Shown here piece by piece: positions 8,032-16,306 of a stretch of 54,749 bases of DNA. The notes under the pieces are model-generated. The model ran no database searches and was not told the origin of the DNA. It saw only the letters and a list, made by a program, of their open reading frames with translations. A program made the position numbers and the translations under genes. The number at the start of each line of letters is the position of its first letter. The first letter of the stretch is position 1. Origin of the DNA: Herminiimonas sp. (GTDB taxonomy: Bacteria; Pseudomonadota; Gammaproteobacteria; Burkholderiales; Burkholderiaceae_D); contig DAIDBD010000123.1 in assembly GCA_027310305.1 (NCBI GenBank), positions 1 through 54,749 of the forward strand, written 5' to 3'.

Positions 8032-8874
8032 TTATGAAACCCGGTAAAGCCATGCATGGACGTCATCGAATACGCGGCGCGCCTCTACTTCGTTGAAAAT
8101 TTCGTGATAAAAATTGTCGTACCGGTGCATGGTACCGATGCCGGGCGCCAGCTGCTTGAAGAATCCGGCGCTGCCGGCCGCATCGACCAGCCGGTCGTCG
8201 CCTGCCACCGCCATCAGGGTCGGCACTGTCAGCGCGGCGGCATGCGATTGCGCAAAATCGACCGCCGCCAGCATGCATCCCAACAGCCGTGCGCTGATTT
8301 TCGGATGAACCAGGAAATCGTTCAGATACGCCGCTTCCACTGCCGGATCATGCGACAGGAATGTCGTTTTCAGGCCGTTCGATAGGCCTAATCCCGGTGC
8401 GAACGAACCCAGTACTTTCAGCAGCAGTTTTTGCACGCCTGAAAGCGGTATCGATAACGCCGGCGAAGACAGGATCAGGCCGCGCAGCGGCGTCAGATGC
8501 GCTGTTGCAAAGCGCGCCGCAAACAGCCCTCCCATGCTATGCCCGAACAGGAACGGCGTGGCGGCCCGCCCCGAAAACTGGCGCGCAAAATCATCGATGA
8601 CGATTTTTGCATCCCGCAGCATCGCCATGCCATCGGGCACATCGCCGCGCGCCCCGCCGGAACGTCCGTGGCCGCGATGATCGTAGGTGCGCACCGACAA
8701 GCCGCGCTCGTTGAAGAAGCGGACGACGTGCGCATAGCGGCCGCTGTGCTCTCCCAATCCATGCATCAGTACAATGCTGCCGTTCGCGGATTCCGGCGGA
8801 TCAAGCAACCAGTCGGTGACGAATAGCGCAGTCTTGTCGTCCGCGTGCAGAAGCAGTTCACGCGGCTGAATCAC
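8032..8874 (-). CDS. alpha/beta hydrolase, monoacylglycerol lipase/lysophospholipase type
   Basis: The 280-residue protein shows the oxyanion-side motif LMHGLGEHSGRY, the following YDHRGHGRS, and the nucleophile elbow GHSMGG, all typical of the serine aquaporin-free lysophospholipase/monoacylglycerol lipase branch (COG2267, Hydrolase_4). The catalytic aspartate is likely in AVAGDDRLVD and the histidine in the C-terminal FYHEIFNE. It would cleave fatty-acid esters of glycerol in the cytoplasm. The GTG start at 8874 overlaps the stop of the DUF1840 gene (GTGA), indicating translational coupling. The exact substrate is unknown. Confidence 0.88.
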   Translation of the reverse strand: MIQPRELLLHADDKTALFVTDWLLDPPESANGSIVLMHGLGEHSGRYAHVVRFFNERGLSVRTYDHRGHGRSGGARGDVPDGMAMLRDAKIVIDDFARQFSGRAATPFLFGHSMGGLFAARFATAHLTPLRGLILSSPALSIPLSGVQKLLLKVLGSFAPGLGLSNGLKTTFLSHDPAVEAAYLNDFLVHPKISARLLGCMLAAVDFAQSHAAALTVPTLMAVAGDDRLVDAAGSAGFFKQLAPGIGTMHRYDNFYHEIFNEVEARRVFDDVHAWLYRVS

Positions 8875-9218
8875 CAAATGCCCCAGGCCACGGCATGGCC
8901 GCCCTTTTGCGCGGCGCGCAGCATTTCCAGCAGCGGATAGGCGCGCGTCGCGAAACTGACGAGTTGCGTCGGTTCATGCTCGTTATCGTCGCCTGAATCG
9001 CCGTGATGCGCTTCCACGTCATGCCGCACATCCTCTGCTGCGGAATGCATCCTGCTTTGCAGGATTTCAGCCTCCAGTCTGGCGATCGCGTTGCCGGTTT
9101 CGGCGGCGGTAATGACGCCGCGCCTGACGTCCTTGTGAAGCAGATCGAGGATGCGTTTGGCATGGGCTTCGTACATCAGTACATCGGCGGCGGCTTTGGA
9201 TTTGAATGTGATCAGCAT
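8871..9218 (-). CDS. DUF1840 family protein
   Basis: The 115-residue protein starts MLITFKSKAAADVLMYEAHAK and ends HAVAWGIW. It has the compact N-terminus, charged middle and C-terminal ATRAYPLLEMLRAAQ helix of DUF1840, a small family common in Burkholderiales and other beta- and gammaproteobacteria. No catalytic residues or signal peptide are visible, and function is unknown. The family probably binds something through its conserved FKS and AxPLLEML segments. It is the first gene of a coupled pair with the hydrolase gene downstream. Confidence 0.85.
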   Translation of the reverse strand: MLITFKSKAAADVLMYEAHAKRILDLLHKDVRRGVITAAETGNAIARLEAEILQSRMHSAAEDVRHDVEAHHGDSGDDNEHEPTQLVSFATRAYPLLEMLRAAQKGGHAVAWGIW

Positions 9219-9355
9219 AGTGCTTTCATCGATTTGATTGTAGATGGTAAAACCATATCACGACTTGCCGATGCGAGCGAGTCATGCGCTTGCGGGATTT
9301 GCTTTTAATCGCGGATACCGCGGCAGGCTGGGGTCGCGCGCCATGTCAGTTCAAT

Positions 9356-9895
9356 TCAGTTCAATTTGAAGGACGTGAAAAAGGTTTCGACCGCATCGCG
9401 GGAAACGGCTTTTTCGCGGCCGATCACCACCGCTTGATAAATCCACCGATCCTTGGCCGCGAAGCGTGCAAACAGAAGCATCGGCTGACCGCCGCCGGCG
9501 GCGTTTGATGTGCCGGCCGCCTCAATATCGATCGATGCAACGCCGGCAGCGGCAGCGGATTTTTCATGCCTGACGGTGCCGCCGATATTGTTGACCAGCG
9601 CCGTCTTCATCGCCTGCAACGCAGCTTGCGCCTTGGCGGGTTCGGGCAATTGCGCGCTGCCGACCGCGAAAGTGACGCCATCGGTTTCCGCCGCGGTCAT
9701 CGTCATCACAAGCCGGACGCCGTCAAGATTGATCGGACGCGAATAGGTTGCCGGTTTGGCCGGCAGCACGATGCTGAACGGCGCTTCGGTGCCGCGCACT
9801 TCGCGCCAGTCATATGTGGGAGTGCACGCAGGCAAGGCGAGCACGCCGGCCGCAACCACGATGCGGGAAAGGACGGGACAGGAAAATTTCAGCAT
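9356..9895 (-). CDS. predicted lipoprotein of unknown function
   Basis: From the ATG at 9895 the product is 179 residues, with a signal peptide ending in the lipobox LALPAC around residue 23. The mature part is an alpha/beta domain (EAPFSIVLPAKPATYSR, MTAAETDGVTFAVGSAQLP, then a long helix, and a closing VETFFTSFKLN). This layout recalls small lipoproteins that bind the outer membrane or a partner, but I cannot name a family. A longer frame to 10036 would run through the terminator at 9951-9981, so the short start is preferred. Confidence 0.7.
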   Translation of the reverse strand: MLKFSCPVLSRIVVAAGVLALPACTPTYDWREVRGTEAPFSIVLPAKPATYSRPINLDGVRLVMTMTAAETDGVTFAVGSAQLPEPAKAQAALQAMKTALVNNIGGTVRHEKSAAAAGVASIDIEAAGTSNAAGGGQPMLLFARFAAKDRWIYQAVVIGREKAVSRDAVETFFTSFKLN

Positions 9896-9950
9896 GACCG
9901 AGATGGTAACAGGGCTATTCGTGCAGGCGGTCGAATTACGCTTCGGGCAA

Positions 9951-9981
9951 TAAAAAACCCGCGAACCTTTCGGCCGCGGGT
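9951..9981 (-). terminator. intrinsic terminator on the minus strand without an obvious gene
   Basis: The stem is ACCCGCG (9957-9963) pairing with CGCGGGT (9975-9981), around an 11-base loop. Read on the minus strand the hairpin is followed by six Ts. On the plus strand no T run follows. The only minus-strand gene nearby starts downstream of it at 9895, so it ends an unidentified transcript or attenuates that gene's leader. Confidence 0.7.
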
Positions 9982-10245
9982 AAAACTTCCAGGGACTGGT
10001 GCTTCTGGGAAGAACCACGAATATGCTATTACGCAATCAACGAGGCGTCTTTGCGCCATCGCAAGTTGCCGTCCACTTATTGTCCTAACGCGCAGAATCG
10101 AATCGCTTGATGCATTTGAACGTGCGGGAAAAATTTCATCAGTGAATTGGATTTTAATAACGCAAACATGTTTATTGATTAACATCATCTCTTGAAAAAT
10201 TCCAACGTCTACACTCTCTATTAATTTCCTATCAAGTAATGTTTC

Positions 10246-10273
10246 CGGGTATCTATCGCACGGTCGATACCCG
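10246..10273. repeat. inverted repeat in the leader of the NHL-repeat gene
   Basis: CGGGTATC and GATACCCG form perfect 8-base arms around 12 bases, ending 32 bases before the ATG at 10306. There is no T run after it, so it is more likely an operator or mRNA structure than a terminator. Confidence 0.45.
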
Positions 10274-10305
10274 TCTTGAAAAATCTTTTCCGATTGAGGT
10301 ATGCG

Positions 10306-11670
10306 ATGCTGCGAACCATTTCCGGAATATTGAGCAACCGTAATTCGACCTGGCTGGCGGCAAGCCTGTTGTCCTTTTTGCTCGCCGCATGCGGCGGCGG
10401 AGGTGCGGGCTCGGGCCCTTCGCCCACGCTTGCCGTGGCGGCCGGCACGCAATTCACGGCGGCCGGCGGCAATAATGTCGTATTCACCGCCATCAAGCAA
10501 TTCACCAATGATCCGGTGGCGTGGCGTCTTGCGACAGGCAGTCCCGGCAGTTTGAGCGCCGCCAGCGGCGACGCGATCAGCTATATTCCACCGGCGGCAG
10601 GCAGCGTCTCGGTCGATATGCCCGTCACCGTAACGGCTACGCTTGGCAACTTGACCAAAAGCGCCAGCATTACGCTGCTCAAGAAAACGGGATTATTTTT
10701 ACTGGCAGGCAAAGCGGGCGTGAATGGCAGCGCCAATGGTACTGCGTCGCAAGCGGAATTCAGCGGTCTGGAAGGCATTGCCGCCGATGCGATCGGCAAC
10801 CTTTATGTCACCGATAAACATAATCTGACCGTGCGCAAAATCACGTCCGCCGGCGTAGTCACGACGCTGGCCGGCAATCCCGGTTTCATCGGCGCTGTTG
10901 ACGGTACCGGTGCCGCCGCCGGATTCAATTTTGCGCATGCCATTGCGGCTGACAGGGCAGGCACCATGTATCTGGCCGATACCGGCAATCGCACCATTCG
11001 CAAAATCACCGCTGCCGGCGTCGTCACGACCATTGCCGGTACGGCAGGAGTGACCGGCACCGCCGACGGCATCGGCGCCGCTGCCAGTTTCAACGCGCCG
11101 CAAGGCATCGCGGTGGATGTGAACGGCAATGTGTACGTGGCCGATACGGATAGCCATACCATCCGCAAAATCACCACAGCAGGTGTCGTCACGACCATTG
11201 CCGGCACGGCCGGCGCGATGGGGAACGCGGATGGCACCGGCGCGGCTGCCCGCTTCAACACGCCGGAAGGCATGGCGGTGGATGCGGCCGGCAATGTGTA
11301 CGTGGCCGATACGGGTAATGGCACCATCCGCAAAATCACGCCGGCCGGTGCCGTTACCACCATGGCCGGTACCGCCGGCCTGGATGGCAGCGTCGATGCC
11401 ACGGGCGCCGCCGCCCGCTTCACTCAGCCTCGCGGCATCGCGGTGGATGCGGCCGGCAATGTGTATGTGGCCGATACCGGCAATCAGACTATCCGCAAGA
11501 TAACGCCAGCCGGCGTTGTGAGTACGGTGGCTGGTGTGGCCGCGAAGCCGGGTATCGTTGTTGGAGCATTGCCGGGCGGCCTTGATACGCCATTCGCCAT
11601 AACGCTGATGGCTCCCAACAAGCTGGCCGTGACCTCGTCGAACGCGATATTCATTTTGATTGAACAGTAA
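10306..11670 (+). CDS. NHL-repeat beta-propeller lipoprotein
   Basis: The start ATG at 10306 has GAGGT five bases upstream; a TTG at 10276 lacks this. The 454-residue product has a lipobox LLAAC with C29 and a Gly/Ser-rich tether. A beta-sandwich-like region (about residues 45-135) follows, then five NHL repeats of about 55 residues, each containing a form of GIAVDAAGNVYVADTGN and TIRKIT-AGVVTT-AG. A sixth, degenerate repeat lies at the C-terminus. Six blades would close a propeller. The repeats at DNA level are also similar (units of about 165 bases), suggesting recent duplication. It is probably an outer-membrane-anchored binding protein; the ligand is unknown. A strong terminator follows. 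Confidence 0.85.
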   Translation: MLRTISGILSNRNSTWLAASLLSFLLAACGGGGAGSGPSPTLAVAAGTQFTAAGGNNVVFTAIKQFTNDPVAWRLATGSPGSLSAASGDAISYIPPAAGSVSVDMPVTVTATLGNLTKSASITLLKKTGLFLLAGKAGVNGSANGTASQAEFSGLEGIAADAIGNLYVTDKHNLTVRKITSAGVVTTLAGNPGFIGAVDGTGAAAGFNFAHAIAADRAGTMYLADTGNRTIRKITAAGVVTTIAGTAGVTGTADGIGAAASFNAPQGIAVDVNGNVYVADTDSHTIRKITTAGVVTTIAGTAGAMGNADGTGAAARFNTPEGMAVDAAGNVYVADTGNGTIRKITPAGAVTTMAGTAGLDGSVDATGAAARFTQPRGIAVDAAGNVYVADTGNQTIRKITPAGVVSTVAGVAAKPGIVVGALPGGLDTPFAITLMAPNKLAVTSSNAIFILIEQ

Positions 11671-11715
11671 CCTGCCGCTGCAATCCGGCTGTCGATTGCC
11701 TGATTGCAAACCGGA

Positions 11716-11750
11716 CAGACGCCCGCCTTGGTTGCGGGCGTCTGTTTTTT
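11716..11750 (+). terminator. intrinsic terminator of the NHL-repeat gene
   Basis: CAGACGCCCGC pairs with GCGGGCGTCTG around a short loop and is followed by TTTTTT, about 45 bases after the stop codon. On the minus strand the run is weaker. Confidence 0.9.
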
Positions 11751-11781
11751 GGAAAATCGTATTGTTGTGCGGGTAATGCGT

Positions 11782-12444
11782 TCATGGCTTCCGGAATACG
11801 CGCATGCCCAATAGCACGCCGGCGCACAGCAGCAGAATACCGAGCAGCACCTGGGTTTCCGGCGGCTTGCCGCGCAAGATGAACGCATACAGCAGCGCGG
11901 CGAGCGTTTCGAACACGATCAGTTGTCCGGCCAGCGCGGTCGGCAGGCGTTGGCTGGCACGATTCCACAACAGCGTGCCAAGCCACGAAGCGCACAACCC
12001 CGGCGTCAGCATCAATCCGATGAATTGCGCGGGCCGGGGGCCGAACGGAAACGCGAACCGGCTGCGGGACAGGCCGGCATACAACCCATAAGCCAGAAAT
12101 CCCAGCAGCGCCAGCGGCAACGTCACCAATCCTTGCGCGGTGGCCCATGTCGACGAACGCAACTGCGGATGCGCTTTCATATGCCGCGCATTCACGATTG
12201 GATGCCAGGTCCAGGCCGCGACGGCGCCCAGCGCGATAAAACAGCCGAGTGCGTAATCCCGCACCGGCCGTCGGCCGTCGAGATGCATCAGTTCGCTGGC
12301 ATTGACCAGCATCAGTCCGATCAGGATGATCGCCAGCGAAGGGGCCAGCCGTTTCCACGCGACACTGTCGGATGGATGGCCGGGCGCCCAATTCGAACAG
12401 ATCGCGATCACCATCGGCAATGTGCCGATCAACATAGCGTGCAA
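11782..12444 (-). pseudogene. EamA/DMT-family transporter, 5' part missing
   Basis: The 220 residues readable from the TTG at 12444 cover the end of the first and all of the second EamA domain: WLGTLLWNRASQRLPTALAGQL, and the closing helix LLGILLLCAGVLLGMRVF. Intact drug/metabolite transporters have about 290-310 residues and ten helices; here about 80 N-terminal residues with the first helices are absent. The codons upstream in the same frame carry no transporter-like sequence and run within 80 bases into the end of the decayed AraC gene. A deletion between the two genes is the simplest explanation. A functional short protein is unlikely. Confidence 0.75.
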
Positions 12445-12524
12445 TCGAGAAACAATGACAAGGAAGAATGGCGGCGCGCGCCATTCGGATTGCCTGGATT
12501 ATCGGCGTTCGCTCGCTACGGGTC

Positions 12525-13276
12525 TCAGCGCCCCGGCGCGATGCCGTAAGCGCGTTTGAAATGGCGCGTGAAATGGTTTTGGTCGGTAAAGCCAGTGGCC
12601 GCCGCCGCATCGGTCACCGACATGCCCCGGCGTAGCAAACCCTGCGCGCGATTGAGTCGCAACTGGTTGCGCCATGCCGTGCGGCGGCATGCCGACACTG
12701 CGTGAAAACAAGCGCGTCACGTGGAACGGCGACAATCCGACAGTGGTAGCACGCGCCGTCAGCGTCACCGACTCAGCCAATTCTTCCGCCAGTTTTGCCT
12801 GCATCGCCTGTACCCGCGCGAAGTCCGGATGCAATGCCTGCGGCTGCTGCTTGCTGCGCGCATGACGCGACAACAGCAGCGCGAATCCGGCGGTCAATGC
12901 GGTTTCTGCGGCGAGCGGATCGGTGCCGGCTTCCAGCATGATATGCGCGTGCGACAGCTTGGTCGTGACCTGCGCATCCTCGATTGCGCCATCGGGTAGC
13001 CATGGAATATCGACCGGCCGCCCCGCAATGTCGCTCGCAAGTTGCTGCATCCATGCCGCCGACGGGTAGGACGCGCGGTAAGCCCAGCCGATGTCGGTGT
13101 CGGCGGCGCGCTCGCTGGTATGCATTTTGCCGCGGTAGCGATAGCTTTGGGCGCCAGCCGTGAATCACGGGAATGGAAGACCCTTCATGTCAGTGCGGCG
13201 CAAATTCCTGTTCATAATATTCGGCCGTGAGCAATTCCGTGTCCGGCAGCAAGGGCGTGCGCCAGTAGCGCGTCAT
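12525..13276 (-). pseudogene. AraC-family transcriptional regulator, inactivated
   Basis: Joining three frames gives a normal AraC regulator. It starts at ATG 13276 (MTRYWRTPLLPDTELL), continues through a cupin-like region (YYEQEFAPH-stop-HEG, GAQSYRYRGKMHTSERA), and ends in the helix-turn-helix domain (LRRGMSVTDAAAATGFTDQ, then NHFTRHFKRAYGIAPGR) with a TGA at 12525-12527. Three lesions are visible. An in-frame TGA at 13190-13192 stands where APHWHEG-type regulators have Trp. There is an extra base near 13156 and another near 12678. The gene beside it is a truncated EamA transporter, and such pairs are common, so regulator and target decayed together. Confidence 0.85.
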
Positions 13277-13414
13277 CCTGGTATTTGTGGGCCATGTTGC
13301 GCCTTCCAAATTGATGCTGCCGTGCTCATTCCGGCGCCGCTACCAATGCAATGTCCGCGTGCGGCGATTTGATCGCCGCCATAGAGCCAAAATATTGAGC
13401 ATCGCAACACAGGT

Positions 13415-15240
13415 TTAATCTGCTCTGCGATCGCTGTCTTCTACCGTGTGTATTAAGATTTTTTCCACTGCACGGATAAAATCGTTGTTTTTATAAAGCA
13501 CGTCAGAATGGTGTTCAATAAGTGCCTGCAGCATGGCTCGGTGCGCCGGCTCGCACGCGACTCGTACTGCCTTTGCCGCATAGTCCTCGGCGTCTGATGC
13601 GATCAAATCTGTGAATAGCGCTTCTCCCATTGCTTTGTACATCCCGATGGTATGGCGCTCTCTTTGCATAATTCCTGGCCAGGTGACTACCGGAATGCAA
13701 AGTGAAAACGCTTCCAGATTCGTATTCTGACCGTTGAAGTGTACGGTATCGAGCATTACGTCGGCACAGCTCATCAAGCGCAAGTAATCTGCGTACTTCA
13801 GGCGCTTGATGAAGGAAATCTTACTGTAGGCCGCTTCCGGCAAACGATGCTTCAACCGGTCTTCAAGTGCGTCACGCATATGCCGATGCGCCGGCTCAAT
13901 CAAGACAATGGGAGCGTCCGGATCGCGCTGTGCAATGCCCTCAAATATATCCTCCATTTTTGGATGCATCTTGAACAGTGTTTGCGGGCAGAAGTACACA
14001 ATGCTCCTGACTGCTCAAACCAAATTCGGTGCGTGATGCAGGCGGCGCCGGCAACTCCGGCTTGTGATAGTACGACAGGGTACCGGCGTTGGGCACAAGG
14101 ACCAGGCGTTCCGAATAGTGCTCTTGGGCGCCTTCCAGTTCATAGAGCGTTGAAGAAATGAAATAGTCCATGTTTGGCACGCCGGTGGTGTCTGGATGCC
14201 CGAACGTGGTTAATTGAACTGGCGCCAACCGGGAGAATGCGAGGAAATAGCTAAAGGGCTCCATGCCGATGTCCTGATAGAACAGGACATCAAGGGACAG
14301 AGATGCGATTCGATCGCGCGCGGCCGCCCCCCGCAGTAATCGTTACAACAGTATCGGCGGCCGCATCGATCGCTTTTGCAATGGAGTGTCCAGGTGACGG
14401 CGCAAGGCGAATCACGGTGACCTCGAACAAATCACGATTGAATTCTTCGACAAAGCCGCGGGAAGTGTGACCAATGCTGTGATCGAACAGGTAGGAAGAA
14501 GTAATGCCTATCTTTAGTCGCCGACCCTTTGGCCTTGGGGCGCGAACGTTCGGCGCTTCCCATGCCAATGATGGATACAGATGAAGGTAGGCTTATGCAA
14601 TTTTCTTGTGCAGTGCTCGGTTAGGTCGGCCGTGATAAGAAAGATAAAAATATGGTGCTGCGTAGGTTTCTGGCGGGATCGCGATTGGCTTTGACCGCAA
14701 ACATTCGTCAAGCAAATCATTAATTTTTTGGCGTATCTGATCGGGATAAGTCAGGTCTGGAACGATGCTACGTATCAGCATCGCTTGCCTCATCAGATAG
14801 AGACCGGCATTGGCGGGATCGATGGTTGCCAGGCGCTTAAACAGTATTTCGGCATCATCATAGCGGGTAAGTCGCTGGTAGCAAACCGCGAGATTTCGCA
14901 GGCTTTTCAGGTGGCGTGGATCGGCGTCCACCGCCTTTGAATAATAAGCAAGAGCTTCATCTAATGCTCCTGCCCGGTCTTTCAATACACCGAGATTATT
15001 GAGGGAAAGGGTGTGGAGCGGATTGTATCGCAAGGCCGTGACAAAGCATTTTTCCGCTTCCTCGAACATGCCACTGAATGCGGCATGCATCATGCCCTGA
15101 TTGTATAAACAATCCGCCATCATCTTGCGAGCGATGCTTGCGAGATTTTGTTTGCGTAGCGCTTTATGAAGGAGTGCTTCCGCCGCCGCATATTCGCCGG
15201 CTGCAAAATGCTGTTGGGCTTGCTTTAACAGATTTGACAC
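13415..15240 (-). pseudogene. TPR / O-GlcNAc-transferase-like (SPINDLY-type) gene, inactivated
   Basis: Read in three frames this is one gene of about 605 codons from a GTG at 15240 (AAGGAA upstream). Residues 1-215 hold TPR repeats (ALRYNPLHTLSLNNLGVLKD, AVDADPRHLKSLRNLAVCYQ). The rest is a GT41 glycosyltransferase domain: LKIGITSSYLFDHSIGHTS, LDVLFYQDIGMEPFSYFLAF, VQLTTFGHPDTTGVPNMDYF, VYFCPQTLFKMHPKMED and LDTVHFNGQNTNLEAF. Lesions are an in-frame TAA at 14593-14595, a +1 shift in the C6 run at 14327-14332, and a +1 shift at the AA of 14000-14001. GT41 enzymes transfer sugars to protein Ser/Thr. Substrate and donor are unknown, and the gene should be non-functional as written. Confidence 0.85.
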
Positions 15241-15336
15241 ACATTTCCTTCGTTTAATATTGGGGGTGCTGCACTGCTCGCCACAGGCCCCTGGATGCGT
15301 CTGAAGTAACTACGCCATTGAACCTTTGTTAAGCTG

Positions 15337-15762
15337 TCAGAGAAACGCCGCAGCGGAAACACCGAAACGTGCAGCAAGCGCCTTGGCTTGTCGCGCGTTG
15401 ACTTCGCGTTTGCCGTTGAGAATCTCACTGACAACGGACTGGCCTCCAATCTCTTCCGCAAGATCTGTTTGCTTCAAACCGTGCTGCTCCATGATAAAGC
15501 GCAATACTTCGTGCGGTGTTGCTTCAGGAAAGGGGTAGCGCGTGTTTTCATAATCTTCCACAAGCTGACCTACAAGGTCGAGGAAATCGGCCAATTCGTG
15601 ATCTTCATTGTCGCCAACGAGATCGAGCAAGCCATTCATGAAGTCAACGACTTGCTCATACTGTGCGTCGTTGCGAATCGTGCCAATTTTTACGGGCAGC
15701 GCATTTTGAAATGCGTCCCAGGCAGGTGCGATGGTTGCGGTATCGATCGTAACTATGTTCAT
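15337..15762 (-). CDS. higA: HigA-type antitoxin, helix-turn-helix regulator
   Basis: The 141-residue protein has an acidic N-terminal half (toxin-binding region; LVGDNEDHELADFLDLVGQL) and a C-terminal XRE helix-turn-helix (about residues 85-137: GLKQTDLAEEIGGQSVVSEIL, NGKREVNARQAKALAARFGV). This matches the long HigA antitoxins paired with HigB of the PF09907 type. Its ATG overlaps the toxin stop (ATGA at 15759-15762) and has GGAG upstream, so toxin and antitoxin are coupled. It probably represses the operon by binding the palindrome at 16068-16092. It is transcribed after the toxin, the usual order for higBA. Confidence 0.88.
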   Translation of the reverse strand: MNIVTIDTATIAPAWDAFQNALPVKIGTIRNDAQYEQVVDFMNGLLDLVGDNEDHELADFLDLVGQLVEDYENTRYPFPEATPHEVLRFIMEQHGLKQTDLAEEIGGQSVVSEILNGKREVNARQAKALAARFGVSAAAFL

Positions 15763-16061
15763 GATTTTTTTCTCCTATAGGCTTTATTCCAATGGTCATA
15801 TTCGGCATGCGTGAACACTTCCCGGATGTAGAGCTTTTGCCGGTTATAGTGAATTACAGCGATGACACGAAAATTGTTGCCGCCCACGTCAAATACGGTG
15901 TAAGGAGGCACATAGTCGGCCGAATTGAACGATTGCTTGACCTTGGTGAAATTGTCAAAGCTGGATGTACTTGCGAGCCTGTACCATGCCTCCAAAGACG
16001 ATTTGGCGACAGGGTGTTTAAGCCAGAAGGTTTCAATCGCTTTTTTGGAAATGACATGCAT
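15759..16061 (-). CDS. higB: HigB-type mRNA interferase toxin
   Basis: From the ATG at 16061 the product is 100 residues, starting MHVISKKAIETFWLKHP and containing SLEAWYRLA, VFDVGGNNFRVIAVIHYN and the closing IREVFTHAEYDHWNK. This is the full pattern of the HigB_toxin family (ribosome-dependent mRNA endonucleases of the RelE fold). Conserved basic and aromatic residues (R in FRVIA, H in FTHAEYD) are present, so it is probably active. No good ribosome site precedes the ATG, which lies only six bases from the operator palindrome; the transcript may be leaderless or have a very short leader. Confidence 0.88.
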   Translation of the reverse strand: MHVISKKAIETFWLKHPVAKSSLEAWYRLASTSSFDNFTKVKQSFNSADYVPPYTVFDVGGNNFRVIAVIHYNRQKLYIREVFTHAEYDHWNKAYRRKKS

Positions 16062-16067
16062 GGAAAA

Positions 16068-16092
16068 ATAATATAGCAATTTGCGATATTAT
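16068..16092. promoter_or_regulatory. palindromic operator of higBA
   Basis: Two 11-base arms, ATAATATAGCA and TGCGATATTAT, face each other across ATT with a single mismatch. The site covers the likely minus-10 region (TATATTAT on the minus strand) and ends six bases before the higB start. Its position and symmetry fit autorepression by HigA. Confidence 0.75.
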
Positions 16093-16306
16093 GCAAGAGG
16101 GTACTCGAACTGTCGTATAAATACGATCCACGCAACCGATAATCACGGTGCGCGGCATGGAGCAATCCTGCCGAAGTTTGCAATAGTTTGTTTAATGGCC
16201 TTCTTGTCGTGACCAGTGCCAATTGAAGGAAAACGCAGCATGGCCCAGCATTCGTCTTTCGCCACGCACAACCCTGTTCCTGCCGGCTTTCAGCAAGCGC
16301 AATGGT

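Larger units (their letters stand above)
9896..10305. other. 410-base intergenic stretch with orphan terminator and hairpin
   Basis: No coding frame is convincing. It contains a minus-strand intrinsic terminator (9951-9981) with no gene upstream of it on that strand, and an inverted repeat (10246-10273) in the leader of the NHL-repeat gene. The segment 9982 to about 10200, read on the minus strand, could be a small RNA. I checked it for tRNA-like features and found none. Confidence 0.5.

Noticed and set aside
9985-10100. tRNA or tmRNA remnant near the orphan terminator
   Set aside because: A TTCGATTC-like string is present on the minus strand, but no acceptor stem, anticodon arm or CCA end can be built around it.
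15225-15461. 78-residue open frame on the minus strand overlapping higA and the TPR gene
   Set aside because: Overlaps two better supported genes in other frames and has no start signal.
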